Shown here one piece after another: positions 52,218-61,189 of a stretch of DNA of 64,000 bases. The notes under the pieces were generated by a model. It had not been told where the DNA came from. It saw only the letters and a list, made by a program, of their open reading frames with translations, and searched no databases. How positions within the stretch are numbered: the stretch's first letter is position 1; each line of letters starts with the position of its first letter. A program made the position numbers and the translations under genes. This DNA comes from a virus: positions 1 to 64,000 of IMG/VR virus record IMGVR_UViG_3300008108_000124; one strand, written 5' to 3'.

Positions 52218-54242
52218 ATGATTGTAGCACAAACGAAGCAATTAAAATTAAACGTTAGTAATATTAACAGTTTTCTTATCAGAAAGAACTCTGAATCTAG
52301 ATCTTTGCGATTGCAAAAAAGAAGGATAATATTCAATCAACAGAAACAGGAAGAATCCAAACAAAAAGAGAAAAAAATAGAAACATCGGCAATAAGAACG
52401 GGAATTAATAAAATTACATCAAGTATTTTATCAGGACCAATGAGTCTTTTTGATAAGATAATGAATTTTGCCGGAACGATATTATTGGGTATTTTGATAA
52501 ACAATCTACCAACAATTATCGAAAGATTGCAAAAGTTTTTCTCCGACAATAAATGGATAATTGACGGGGTTAAATTTTTATTTAAAGTTATAGGTGATGG
52601 AATATTTGGTATTATTAATTTAGTAAACGGATTTTCAGCATTTGCCGGAGCAACTCAACAACAAATAATTAAACAAAGAGATAATATTACAAGAGAAATT
52701 CAAAATTTAAATGTAATGGTAGGGTCAATGGACGTATCATTACTTGGTTTTATGTCGGATCTTGGTAAAAAACCAAGTCAACAAAATTCACAACCTAGAT
52801 CTACACCATCACAAACAAATTTTCAAAATACTTCTGGATATGGAAGATATGCTAATCCGGCAACTCAAGTAAAACCGCAATCACCTACATTTTCTAATCC
52901 ACAAGCTCCTAAACCAAAAGGATATGCCAAAGGTGGGGAGGTTACTAGAGGAACTCAAGTACAAAGTGGAAAAGTATCTTCCGCAAAAATAAAATCACAA
53001 ACTTTCACTCAAGGTGAAACTGGAAGGGCAAAGGCAGCAAGGCAATCAGTCAATTATTTTGAAGTCTTTAAAACAACCACCGATAATTTTGATGCCATTT
53101 CAAAAATAGATGAAGAAAATAATAAAAAATTTGAAGAATTAGCAATTAATATCAAGTCTATGCCATCTTTATTTGATGATAAAGATGATGATAAAAAACA
53201 GATTACTAGATCACCCCAAAGTCCTGGAGATTTTGGTGATGACTATAGTAGTTCATTTATACCGGGGAAGGAAATAATTGGTTTTGTTGGAAGTACTGGA
53301 AGATCCACTGGTCCACATATTCATATTGAAACTGGTAATGGATATGGGGGTGCTGGTGGATCTATACCAACTGAAGTTTTAAGCAATATCATCGTTGGTG
53401 GAAAATCATTAAATAAATGGAAAATGGGAGATGGAATAGGTGCTGGGAGAGACCATAGAGGATTTGATTATGAAATTCCATCAGGAACTCCAATTCAATT
53501 AACAGGTGGATTAAAATTCTCTACTTATGATTCTGGTGAAAATGCTGGTTATGGAAATGTTGTAATCATAAAAGATTCTCAAAATAATTCATATTTGCTT
53601 GGGCATTTAAGTGCTGGTCCAGCAAATCCAGAAAAAATGAAAGAGTTGGAGAAAAAACAAAAAGAAAAAGATGCAAAAACTAAACCAACTGCTAAAATTG
53701 ATCCCTCAAAAGTTACTCCTACAGGATCTTTAAGTGGAGAAATCAGTTGGTACGGACCTGGATTTTATGGAAACAAAACTGCCGATGGAACAAAATATAC
53801 TCCAGAAAGCTTCTTGGCTGCACATAAATCATTACCATTTGGAACCCTATTAAGAATTACTTGGAAAGGAAAGTCAATCGTTGTTCCAGTTAAGGATCGT
53901 GGTCCATACATATCAGGTAGGGTTGTTGATTTAAGTAATGCTGCTGCTGAAGCACTTGGAATGAAGGGGACTGGTGTTATTCCTTCCGGTTCTGCCAAAA
54001 TTGAGGTTGTTAAATCTGGGCAACAACCAGCAAAACCACCACCGACACCAGTATTACCTCCGCCGCCACAAAAAACTTCATTAAATATACCTGATGGTGG
54101 TCAAGATACTAGGACTGTAGTTTATATGATAAATCAAAAGGAAGAAGTTGCCGTTCCTTTTCCAATGCAATTTCCCGTCCCACAAAAAACTATAGTACAA
54201 GCACCATCATCACCTTCATTATCTGAACTTTGGAGAGTATAA
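52218..54242 (+). CDS. Tail lysin: permuted M23 peptidase plus RlpA-like domain on a tape-measure-like protein (674 aa)
   Basis: Residues 70-145 repeat the hydrophobic helix pattern of the preceding protein (SLFDKIMNFAGTILLGILIN, KWIIDGVKFLFKVIGDGIFG). The peptidase motifs are in reversed order: H-x-H in STGRSTGPHIHIETG (His367, His369) comes before H-x-x-x-D in RDHRGFDYEIP (His413, Asp417) and LLGHLS (His463). That is a circularly permuted M23 (LytM) zinc endopeptidase. Residues about 507-585 form a double-psi barrel of RlpA type (ISWYGPGFYGNKTADG, VVPVKDRGPYISGRVVDLSN), a lytic transglycosylase fold. The tail is Pro-rich. It would cut peptidoglycan at entry in place of a gp5 lysozyme. Confidence 0.75.
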   Translation: MIVAQTKQLKLNVSNINSFLIRKNSESRSLRLQKRRIIFNQQKQEESKQKEKKIETSAIRTGINKITSSILSGPMSLFDKIMNFAGTILLGILINNLPTIIERLQKFFSDNKWIIDGVKFLFKVIGDGIFGIINLVNGFSAFAGATQQQIIKQRDNITREIQNLNVMVGSMDVSLLGFMSDLGKKPSQQNSQPRSTPSQTNFQNTSGYGRYANPATQVKPQSPTFSNPQAPKPKGYAKGGEVTRGTQVQSGKVSSAKIKSQTFTQGETGRAKAARQSVNYFEVFKTTTDNFDAISKIDEENNKKFEELAINIKSMPSLFDDKDDDKKQITRSPQSPGDFGDDYSSSFIPGKEIIGFVGSTGRSTGPHIHIETGNGYGGAGGSIPTEVLSNIIVGGKSLNKWKMGDGIGAGRDHRGFDYEIPSGTPIQLTGGLKFSTYDSGENAGYGNVVIIKDSQNNSYLLGHLSAGPANPEKMKELEKKQKEKDAKTKPTAKIDPSKVTPTGSLSGEISWYGPGFYGNKTADGTKYTPESFLAAHKSLPFGTLLRITWKGKSIVVPVKDRGPYISGRVVDLSNAAAEALGMKGTGVIPSGSAKIEVVKSGQQPAKPPPTPVLPPPPQKTSLNIPDGGQDTRTVVYMINQKEEVAVPFPMQFPVPQKTIVQAPSSPSLSELWRV

Positions 54243-54247
54243 ATTAA

Positions 54248-55525
54248 ATGGCAAATGCATCTTCACCCTCTATTTACGAAATAATGACCATCGACAAAGA
54301 TGGGAAAACTGTTGATTTGAGACCAGCAACGGTTAAGTTTTCTTATTATGAAAGTTTACTGTCTCCGAATATTACAGCATCGATGTCGTTTGTTGATACT
54401 GGAGGATCAATAAAGGCTGATTCAAAATATGATCCCCAGGAGAGAATTACGACAGTATATAATGGATTACCCATCACAGGGGCAGAAAAGATAAAATTTA
54501 AAATACAATCAAAATTAGGAACGTTAGATTTTACAACAAATCCTTTACTGGTAAATGGAGTATCTCCTCCAGGTGCAGATCAAGGAACTAGGCAAATTGT
54601 AACTTTAGATTTAGTTTCCGAATCTGCCATTAAAAATCAAGAAGCAACTGTTTTTGCAAAGTATAGAGGAAATATTGGAAATACTGTAAAGAAAATTTTA
54701 TCGGATTATCTAGAAGTTTCTTCAGATAAAGTTGATGTAGATGAAGTTAAAAATTCTTATAATTTTATAGGAAACAGTCGTAATCCATTTGAAATTATAT
54801 GCTCTCTTGGACCAAAAACAATCCCATCCGAAGGATTGTCAGGATTCTTCTTTTATGAAACACAAGATGGATTTAAATACAAAGCAATCGATAAATTAAT
54901 CTCGACGGCACCAAAATCTGTTTACTACCGTAATGATGGTCTCGAATCTTCAATAGATAATGATTCTAATGATTATAAAATGGCTTCAGTTTCAATTCAA
55001 AAAAATCAAAATGTAATTAATGCTCTTAAATCTGGAGTTTATCTTAGCAGAAATCTCTTTTTTGATCCACGGACTTTAGAGTATGCTGAAATTATAACTG
55101 AATTGGGTAAAGATGGTCTAAAAAGTTCTCTAGGAAAGGATGTAGATATTCCGACAGAAAATAGTTTCACAAGAACTCATTATCATATTGTGGATATTGG
55201 AACTTTGGAAAAAACTGCTGCAGGTGAAATTAATAATGATCCAAAAGAATATCAAGCAACATCAAGTACAAGATATAATCTTTTATTTACTCAAATTATT
55301 TCTATAACTGTTCCATGCAATCCTAATCTTCGTGCTGGAGATGTCATTCGTTGTGAGTTTGAAATGATAACCCAAGGATCAAAAGAACAAGGATATGCAG
55401 ATCCAACTCAAAGTGGAAACTACTTAATATTGAATTTATGTCACGATTTTACACCCAAAAGATCGTTCACTTCATTAACTCTTGTTCGTGATACATATGG
55501 TCTATATACTAGTAAAGCAGGTTAA
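54248..55525 (+). CDS. Baseplate hub protein, gp27-like (425 aa)
   Basis: YESLLSPNITASMSFVDTGG, then INGVSPPGADQGTRQIVTLD-like (VNGVSPPGADQGTRQIVTLD), GNIGNTVKKILSDYLEVSS and FIGNSRNPFEIICSLGPKTI show the hub-domain pattern of T4-like gp27 (strand-rich, with a helical K-x-I-L-x-D-Y). The C-terminal TVPCNPNLRAGDVIRCEFEM is the typical hub barrel strand-turn. gp27 trimers hold the gp5 spike and the tube. The next gene encodes the gp5-type OB fold. Confidence 0.7.
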   Translation: MANASSPSIYEIMTIDKDGKTVDLRPATVKFSYYESLLSPNITASMSFVDTGGSIKADSKYDPQERITTVYNGLPITGAEKIKFKIQSKLGTLDFTTNPLLVNGVSPPGADQGTRQIVTLDLVSESAIKNQEATVFAKYRGNIGNTVKKILSDYLEVSSDKVDVDEVKNSYNFIGNSRNPFEIICSLGPKTIPSEGLSGFFFYETQDGFKYKAIDKLISTAPKSVYYRNDGLESSIDNDSNDYKMASVSIQKNQNVINALKSGVYLSRNLFFDPRTLEYAEIITELGKDGLKSSLGKDVDIPTENSFTRTHYHIVDIGTLEKTAAGEINNDPKEYQATSSTRYNLLFTQIISITVPCNPNLRAGDVIRCEFEMITQGSKEQGYADPTQSGNYLILNLCHDFTPKRSFTSLTLVRDTYGLYTSKAG

Positions 55526-55531
55526 TCAATA

Positions 55532-56050
55532 ATGTCTGCAAATGTAGGATTTGCTGGTCTTTCATATCGATGGTTCATTGGTCAGGTTCCTCCAGATCAA
55601 AATGAGCATTCTAAAAATGCAGATTGGATAAAAGAGGCATGGTCTAGTAGAGTTAAAGTTAGAATTCCAGGAATTCATGATGTTGGTGAGGTTACTGATG
55701 AAAATTTACCATGGGCAATTATTGCAAAACCAACGAGTCAAGGAAATTATAGTGGAGGGTCCACTGGCATATATGCAGGAGAATGGGTGATAGGATTTTT
55801 TTTAGATGAAGGAAATCAAGTTCCAGTCATTACTCATGTTCTTTCAAGAAATACTGATGAACGTGGATTAAACGAAAGTAAAGACGGAAGTACATATTTC
55901 AAAACTGTTAGCAAATATACTTCTGGAGTAGAAGCTGCATTTCATCAAACAAAATCTGGAGCAAAACCAACTAGTTCTGTTGGATCTGAAATTCCTATAG
56001 GAGATTGGGAAGCAGCCAAGGGTATAAAGCTCAATATAAATAACAGTTAA
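55532..56050 (+). CDS. gp5: gp5-type OB-fold baseplate protein (172 aa)
   Basis: WSSRVKVRIPGIHDVGEVTD and ENLPWAIIAKPTSQGNYSGG, GIYAGEWVIGFFLDEGNQVP and VITHVLSRN make the OB fold that caps the hub in gp5/VgrG proteins (V-K-V-R-I-x-G, L-P-W-A). No lysozyme domain is present, unlike T4 gp5. The beta-helix needle is in a separate gene at 57730. In this phage the three gp5 functions are thus spread over separate proteins. Confidence 0.8.
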   Translation: MSANVGFAGLSYRWFIGQVPPDQNEHSKNADWIKEAWSSRVKVRIPGIHDVGEVTDENLPWAIIAKPTSQGNYSGGSTGIYAGEWVIGFFLDEGNQVPVITHVLSRNTDERGLNESKDGSTYFKTVSKYTSGVEAAFHQTKSGAKPTSSVGSEIPIGDWEAAKGIKLNINNS

Positions 56051-56065
56051 TAATATTATTAAAAA

Positions 56066-57733
56066 ATGGCAACAAAAATTCCAGTAATTCCATTTGATGG
56101 CACCAATCAACAATCTGATATATCTTGGAATTTTTCCAATGCTCCAGATTCTGAGACATTTCTTGGTACGGAAGCATTTGCCACTCTATCATACCTAACA
56201 GATTTAAAAATAGATTTACCTGATACTTGTGGAAAAGGTACTCTAGCTCAAATTGATACGGCTCTTTTGAATTTCTTTACTGCACTTAAAGGAATTCAAA
56301 AATATGGTGAATTATATGTATTCGGAACTATTAATAAAATTCAAAATATTACTAATTTAATCAGTCAAACTGCCGATATTATTGCATCAATTTTAAAAAT
56401 ACTAATTCAAAGAGCTAGAAATTGGTTAATGAAGAAGATTAGAGAATTAATTCAAATAGTTATAGAATATCTTCTCCCAACAATAGCTAAAGTTTTCAAA
56501 GATCTAGTTATTGATGAAGTTATAAAGCAAATTTTATGTGCATTTGATAAAATTATTGATGGGTTAGTTGATTTAGTTGTTGATTTTCTTTATGCATTTG
56601 TTCAAGAAATTTTAAATCCAGTTTTTTGTGCAGTAGAAGGGTTTACGAATGCTCTTATCAACAATATTGCAACAGTAATAGATAATGAAATTCAACCGGT
56701 TTTAGATAGTATTAATGATGTTCTGGGAGGAGTAGCTCAAATTGCAGGATCAATTTTTGAGGCAATTGATTTTATTTTAGGATTTGAAGCTTTTCTATGC
56801 CAAAAACCAAATTGTCCAGAGGTTAAATCCTTTAAGCAAGGACCATGGGGAGGTCCTACTCGATCAGAAATAGATAATTTTAATAATTTTGCATCTGTTC
56901 CAAATTCCAGTTCTATTGTTCAGGGGGCTGACGATGCCCTTGCACAATTTTTTGGCGAGGATTCTAACACTTATGCAGGTCCACTAAATTGTAATACAGA
57001 TCCTTATGCATGTGGTCTTCCAAATGTGGAAATATTTGGTGGTGGAGGTATAGGTGCCGTAGGAAATGCAATTGTGAATAGTATTGGGCAAGTTGTTGGG
57101 GTTGACCTAATTTATGGTGGAGAGGGGTACACTTCACCACCATTTGTTACATTTTCTGATAGTTGTGATAATGGAAATTATGCCTCTGCATATTCGGTTA
57201 TTAATGAGTCTGGACAAGTTGAAAGCATTGTAATTGTAAATCCTGGTGGTGGTTATTTAACTTCTCCGGATGGACTTGATGAGTATGGAAATCCAACTAT
57301 AAATGATACTGGCGCTGGAGGCGCTGACGGTGGCGCTGACGGTGGTGGTGATGGAGAAGTAACTCCAGAGGAACCTGTAAAAGTTGAAGTTCGAGAGTAT
57401 GTAGGATGCTTAACCAAATTTGAGATTATAGGTACAGGAATTGGGTATACTATTAACGATACGGTTACAATTAATCCTGATGTACCAAATCTCGAAGCTA
57501 GTATAAAATTAACTTCCCAGGGGCAGATTGTTGCAATTGATATAAGTAATATTCCATGCGATTTAAATCAGATTCCAGAAATTACCATAAATAGTAATAC
57601 AGGATCCGGTGCAAGGATACGTCCAATTTTAAACTTCACCAGAGTTAATAAGGTCGAACAATTTAACTCTCAATCTGCCAGAAACTTTAAATCTGAAAAC
57701 TTAATTCGTGTAATTGATTGTGTTAAAAAATGA
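56066..57733 (+). CDS. Virion structural protein in the spike cluster (555 aa)
   Basis: I do not recognise a named family. The N-terminal half is helical and amphipathic (TNLISQTADIIASILKILIQ, IQILIEYLLPTIAKVF-like segments, FDKIIDGLVDLVVDFLYAFV). The C-terminal half has repeated beta segments (LIYGGEGYTSPPFVTFSD, IVNPGGGYLTSPDGL) with a Gly/Asp spacer (GAGGADGGADGGGDG), then FEIIGTGIGYTINDTVTINP. The G-x-G-Y-T-x-P-P-x-V-x-F motif is common in cyanophage structural proteins. It lies between the gp5 OB-fold gene and the needle gene, so a baseplate or spike role is likely. Confidence 0.6.
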   Translation: MATKIPVIPFDGTNQQSDISWNFSNAPDSETFLGTEAFATLSYLTDLKIDLPDTCGKGTLAQIDTALLNFFTALKGIQKYGELYVFGTINKIQNITNLISQTADIIASILKILIQRARNWLMKKIRELIQIVIEYLLPTIAKVFKDLVIDEVIKQILCAFDKIIDGLVDLVVDFLYAFVQEILNPVFCAVEGFTNALINNIATVIDNEIQPVLDSINDVLGGVAQIAGSIFEAIDFILGFEAFLCQKPNCPEVKSFKQGPWGGPTRSEIDNFNNFASVPNSSSIVQGADDALAQFFGEDSNTYAGPLNCNTDPYACGLPNVEIFGGGGIGAVGNAIVNSIGQVVGVDLIYGGEGYTSPPFVTFSDSCDNGNYASAYSVINESGQVESIVIVNPGGGYLTSPDGLDEYGNPTINDTGAGGADGGADGGGDGEVTPEEPVKVEVREYVGCLTKFEIIGTGIGYTINDTVTINPDVPNLEASIKLTSQGQIVAIDISNIPCDLNQIPEITINSNTGSGARIRPILNFTRVNKVEQFNSQSARNFKSENLIRVIDCVKK

Positions 57734-58299
57734 GTAGAGTACCAGAATATACAGTTACTAATAATCCACATGGAGTAATGTTTTTTGGTCCAGGTGGAGC
57801 AAATAACAAACCTGATGAAGGTTCTGAATTTACTTTAGTGACCAAGGGTGGATACATTGAGCATTCCAATGAGAATGGAAATACCACAATTCGCGTCCCA
57901 CAAAGATTTGATGAAATATGTGGAGATCAACTAGATGGATCACAAAAGGAAAATATTGCAAAGTCCATAGTTGCAAGAAACGGAGATATTTGTATAACTT
58001 CTGTGAATGGAAATATTAAATTAAAGGCAAAAAATATTTTCATAGAGACAAATGGACCAAAAAATAATGGAACTTTTCAGGTTTCTGCAAATGGTCAAAT
58101 TACATTAGCAACCGGTGATAATATTGTTATTTCCGGAACAAAATTATGTTTAAGTGGTCAGGCTGGAGTTGATATTGCTTCCAATCATATGATTAAAATG
58201 TTAGGTGAAATGAGTTATGGATCTCCTTTAAGTAGCCTTCCATTTCTACCTGGTCCAGTTTCAGATTTAATTCAAGGTATTTTAGAATCGTGTAAGTAA
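57730..58299 (+). CDS. Beta-helix tail spike needle, gp5 C-terminal-like (189 aa)
   Basis: After YTVTNNPHGVMFFGPGGANN the product has TLVTKGGYIEHSNENGNTTI, then alternating short strands (GDICITSVNGNIKLKAKNIF, ISGTKLCLSGQAGVDIASN), the 8-residue-step pattern of gp5/VgrG triple beta-helix needles. The length is enough for a short spike. It would pierce the outer membrane of a cyanobacterial host. It starts inside the stop of the previous gene (ATGA). Confidence 0.65.
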   Translation: MSRVPEYTVTNNPHGVMFFGPGGANNKPDEGSEFTLVTKGGYIEHSNENGNTTIRVPQRFDEICGDQLDGSQKENIAKSIVARNGDICITSVNGNIKLKAKNIFIETNGPKNNGTFQVSANGQITLATGDNIVISGTKLCLSGQAGVDIASNHMIKMLGEMSYGSPLSSLPFLPGPVSDLIQGILESCK

Positions 58300-58301
58300 T
58301 T

Positions 58302-59168
58302 ATGGCAAATTCACCAATGGACTTTTTTGGTCTTGCAGTTACGAGTATTTTGGGTGAGGGACTGAATATACCTAAAGGATTTTGGATACCAGGAACAATA
58401 TCTTCTCATATGGGTCATTATGGAGCTGGGTCAATTGTTGCTTTTGGGCAGGCATCTTTAGCAGCAGGACAGGGTCTGTATCCTTTTGCATTTAGAGCAG
58501 ATGGAAATAGTACTGCTATTGGGATATGGACAACTGTAGGAGTGCATAATGTCATTGGATCTACAAACTTAACAGGAACTAATTTTTATTGTGGAACTGC
58601 AACCACAGATATTACTTCTGGTAGTATCACATTAACTTCTGGTTCTAACTTATATGCAACTGCAGCAGGTAGTTTTAATGTAACTGGTCTTAACGTAAAT
58701 ATTACTTCTGCTCTGGCTTTAAATTTAAACGGAAGAAATTGGGATGTTGCTGCAGCATTCTGGGATTCTAAAAAAGGATTTGATATTCCTCATCCTTCAA
58801 AAGCAGATCACCGTCTCAGATATATTTGTGTAGAAGGTCCATCTGCAGAAGTATATCTGAGAGGAAAATTAAAAGATGGTAATGTAATTGAACTTCCGGA
58901 ATATTGGAGAAATTTAGTTGATGTTGAAACAATTGGAGTATCTTTAACTCCAGTCGGATATTATCAGGAATTATTTGTAGAAAAAATTGAATGGGGTACT
59001 AAGATTATTATTAAAAATAATTCTGGTGCCGCAATTAATTGTAATTATATGGTATTTGCAGAGAGAAAAGATACTTCTAAAAATATTCCAGAATATAAGG
59101 GCTTGACACCAGCGGACTATCCGGGCGATAATAGAGAATATGTAATTAATGGCAAAAGCTTTACGTGA
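58302..59168 (+). CDS. Fibre-like virion protein (288 aa)
   Basis: The N-terminal half is beta-rich with Thr/Ser repeats (TATTDITSGSITLTSGSNLY). The C-terminal half has FDIPHPSKADHRLRYICVEG, PSAEVYLRGKLKDGNVIELP, LVDVETIGVSLTPVGYYQEL and MVFAERKD. I know this H-P-x-x-x-x-x-x-L-R-Y-x-C-x-E-G-P-x-A-E-V-Y-x-R-G block as a C-terminal module of marine phage tail fibres and structural proteins. Its end overlaps the 2OG oxygenase start by 4 bases. Confidence 0.65.
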   Translation: MANSPMDFFGLAVTSILGEGLNIPKGFWIPGTISSHMGHYGAGSIVAFGQASLAAGQGLYPFAFRADGNSTAIGIWTTVGVHNVIGSTNLTGTNFYCGTATTDITSGSITLTSGSNLYATAAGSFNVTGLNVNITSALALNLNGRNWDVAAAFWDSKKGFDIPHPSKADHRLRYICVEGPSAEVYLRGKLKDGNVIELPEYWRNLVDVETIGVSLTPVGYYQELFVEKIEWGTKIIIKNNSGAAINCNYMVFAERKDTSKNIPEYKGLTPADYPGDNREYVINGKSFT

Positions 59169-59842
59169 ATAAAGTTCATGAAATATTTCCCCTTGTAGTC
59201 TATCAAGGTGCCTTAGAAGGGCATGAAGAATTTAAAAGAAACAATTTAGATTCTTTACGAGATTATTGGTTTAATGGTTATGAAAATGAAAGTCCAGAGT
59301 TTTCTGGAAAAATATTCGTTCATCATCAAAAAAGATATAAACCTTTTTTCAATTCATTGAAAAAGAATCTCGACGAATATATGGAGCATTTGAATGTTGA
59401 CCATACTTTATTAAGTTATCATATTATTAAGGCATGGGTTGGGTGTCATTTAGACGATACTACACCTTCTATTACTCCACATTATCATAATGAATCTAAT
59501 ATTAGTTTTGTTTATTATTTGAAAACTAATGAGACTTCAGATAAATTTTGTATTAGTCAAAGAGCAAATAGAAATGAAGTTGCCGGTGGACTGTTCGAAA
59601 CCGCAGAAAAAAGAAATACTCTATTAGGATTTAATCGATATAATTGTAATTATTATACTATCACTCCAACTGAAGGAACAGTTATTCTGTTTCCAAGTAA
59701 TACTTATCACTTTACTCAAAAATTTACTGAAAGAAGAGATGAGCGTATTGTAATACCTGGAGATATTCGCATAACTCTAAAAGAAGATCATCCAAACTAT
59801 CATCAAGGATCAACTCACCCATCTCAATGGTTGGAACTGTAG
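59165..59842 (+). CDS. 2OG-Fe(II) oxygenase, TIGR02466-like (225 aa)
   Basis: GTG start in the preceding stop. ITPHYHNESNISFVYYLKTN holds the H-x-H/N iron site, and GTVILFPSNTYHFTQKFTER with RDERIVIPGDIRI the distal His and Arg. This fits the small 2OG oxygenases that T4-like cyanophages carry among structural genes. It could modify the fibre-like protein encoded just upstream, but no substrate is proven. A late box (GATAAATA) follows directly. Confidence 0.7.
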   Translation: MNKVHEIFPLVVYQGALEGHEEFKRNNLDSLRDYWFNGYENESPEFSGKIFVHHQKRYKPFFNSLKKNLDEYMEHLNVDHTLLSYHIIKAWVGCHLDDTTPSITPHYHNESNISFVYYLKTNETSDKFCISQRANRNEVAGGLFETAEKRNTLLGFNRYNCNYYTITPTEGTVILFPSNTYHFTQKFTERRDERIVIPGDIRITLKEDHPNYHQGSTHPSQWLEL

Positions 59843-59849
59843 ATAAATA
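59842..59849 (+). promoter_or_regulatory. Late-type box GATAAATA before the 59872 gene
   Basis: GATAAATA overlaps the stop of the oxygenase gene and lies 22 bases before the ATG at 59872. Matches the cyanophage late motif NATAAATA. Confidence 0.5.
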
Positions 59850-59871
59850 TTCCAACAAAGATTAAAATATT

Positions 59872-60756
59872 ATGGCTGATAATTCTGGGCAAGGTGCAAT
59901 TAAACTGTTGACGTCTGAATATGACTACATTTCAAAGTATAATTCAGATCCAGATAATTTAATTACACCTGATGAAAATATAACCAATGCACAATTTACT
60001 CAAAATGATGATTCAACTTGGACTAAAGTTGAATATGAAAGTAAAAATCCAAATGAGTTGCCGAGCACGATTATAGAAACAGAATCTTCTAATAGAGATC
60101 TATTAATATCTCAATTGAAAAATGTAGCTATACCGTTAGATCAACAAATAAAAGATCTTAATGATCAAATTGATTCTAAAAAAAGTCTTATTGTTTCTAC
60201 AATAGCATCTGCGGTTTCTGCTGGATGTTCAATGATTCAATTTGGATTTAATCCACTTGATCCACTTGTATTTCCTTTAATAGTTAATGCTGCTGATGTA
60301 AATGGCACTGGGATTGCAATTGGGGCAGGATTAACAGTAAGGCAAGATACTGCAACTATTAGTGTATATTCGAATGTAGAGAATTATTCAGCAAATTCAT
60401 TTCTCCCAATAGTAAACCAGACTTTATCAAACTCAAATGTGGGAAATGGATATCAGACTACTGTTTCTAACAATAATGGATCTACAGTATCTTCATCTTA
60501 TAAGGAAATTGATGTAGGATTGTCAACTCCACCCATTTGTACCACATATTACAATACAATAACAACACTGGTCAATGAAATAGACGCACTTCGAACGCAA
60601 AGGGATACGATTAATTTTACAGATTTAAATTCTGTTAAGACTGAAAAATCATCACATGAGGTAAGAAGATGGGGATTTAATTGTCGTGATGGATCTATAT
60701 CACAAAGGCAATCCACAATATCTGCATCAATAAATTCAATCAACTCCCTTGGATAA
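59872..60756 (+). CDS. Virion structural protein, cyanophage-conserved (294 aa)
   Basis: I do not recognise a named family. LLTSEYDYISKYNSDPDN and IKDLNDQIDSKKSLIVSTIA show a helical N-terminus with coiled coil. The middle has Gly/Ala-rich and beta segments (NGTGIAIGAGLTVRQDTATI), and the end has another coiled coil (YYNTITTLVNEIDALRTQRD). The late box upstream and the position at the end of the tail cluster support a structural role. Confidence 0.5.
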   Translation: MADNSGQGAIKLLTSEYDYISKYNSDPDNLITPDENITNAQFTQNDDSTWTKVEYESKNPNELPSTIIETESSNRDLLISQLKNVAIPLDQQIKDLNDQIDSKKSLIVSTIASAVSAGCSMIQFGFNPLDPLVFPLIVNAADVNGTGIAIGAGLTVRQDTATISVYSNVENYSANSFLPIVNQTLSNSNVGNGYQTTVSNNNGSTVSSSYKEIDVGLSTPPICTTYYNTITTLVNEIDALRTQRDTINFTDLNSVKTEKSSHEVRRWGFNCRDGSISQRQSTISASINSINSLG

Positions 60757-60762
60757 AACCCC

Positions 60763-60791
60763 TTGACACGCCGGTCCAGATGCCCTATAAT
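60763..60791 (+). promoter_or_regulatory. Perfect sigma-70 promoter before the small-gene and tRNA cluster
   Basis: TTGACA (60763-60768) and TATAAT (60786-60791) match the consensus at all 12 positions with a 17-base spacer. It drives the 61-aa gene, the Phd-like gene and the first tRNAs. Confidence 0.9.
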
Positions 60792-60817
60792 ACCTAGGTA
60801 ATCAAACGAAACGCCTG

Positions 60818-61003
60818 ATGCCTGCCGAAGAAGTACTAACCCGCTGTGTTGTTGACACACTGGCACGTAAGTTCTACCTGTACTCTGATCAAGGTGGAGA
60901 GCGAGTTGTGGAATGTGAAAGTGTAAATCAGTTTATGAACGTTCTTGAAGTTGTTCGTTCTAAACTTGATGAAGATACTCTGGTGTATTCCAAACCCTTT
61001 TGA
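60818..61003 (+). CDS. Small conserved cyanophage protein (61 aa)
   Basis: The product is MPAEEVLTRCVVDTLARKFY followed by LYSDQGGERVVECESVNQFM and a helical C-terminus. It has no known function. It lies directly behind a perfect host-type promoter and before the Phd-like gene and tRNAs, so it is an early gene. I recall similar small proteins beside tRNA clusters of other cyanophages. Confidence 0.6.
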   Translation: MPAEEVLTRCVVDTLARKFYLYSDQGGERVVECESVNQFMNVLEVVRSKLDEDTLVYSKPF

Positions 61004-61024
61004 TAAACTAAATACAAGACAAAA

Positions 61025-61189
61025 ATGGAAGTTTTTACCGTGGAACAATTTCAACAACAATTTGACGAACTCCTTGAAAGAGTCGAAAATGGTGAGCACA
61101 TAGGAATTGTCGGTGAAGACGGAAGAGCGGCAGTAATAGATTTGGCTTTATGGGAGTATAGCTTAATGGTCAGAGCGGCCTGCTTATAA
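61025..61189 (+). CDS. Phd/YefM-like small protein overlapping a tRNA (54 aa)
   Basis: MEVFTVEQFQQQFDELLERV and ENGEHIGIVGEDGRAAVIDL follow the Phd/YefM antitoxin pattern (S-x-x-E-x-x-x-x-x-x-x-L-x-x-V-x-x-G-E-x-x-x-I-x-x-x-G-x-x-x-A-V-L). The final 13 codons and the stop lie inside the tRNA-Ile gene (61152-61223). No toxin gene is adjacent. It might block a host toxin or act as a repressor; the family call rests on the N-terminal 40 residues. Confidence 0.5.
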   Translation: MEVFTVEQFQQQFDELLERVENGEHIGIVGEDGRAAVIDLALWEYSLMVRAACL

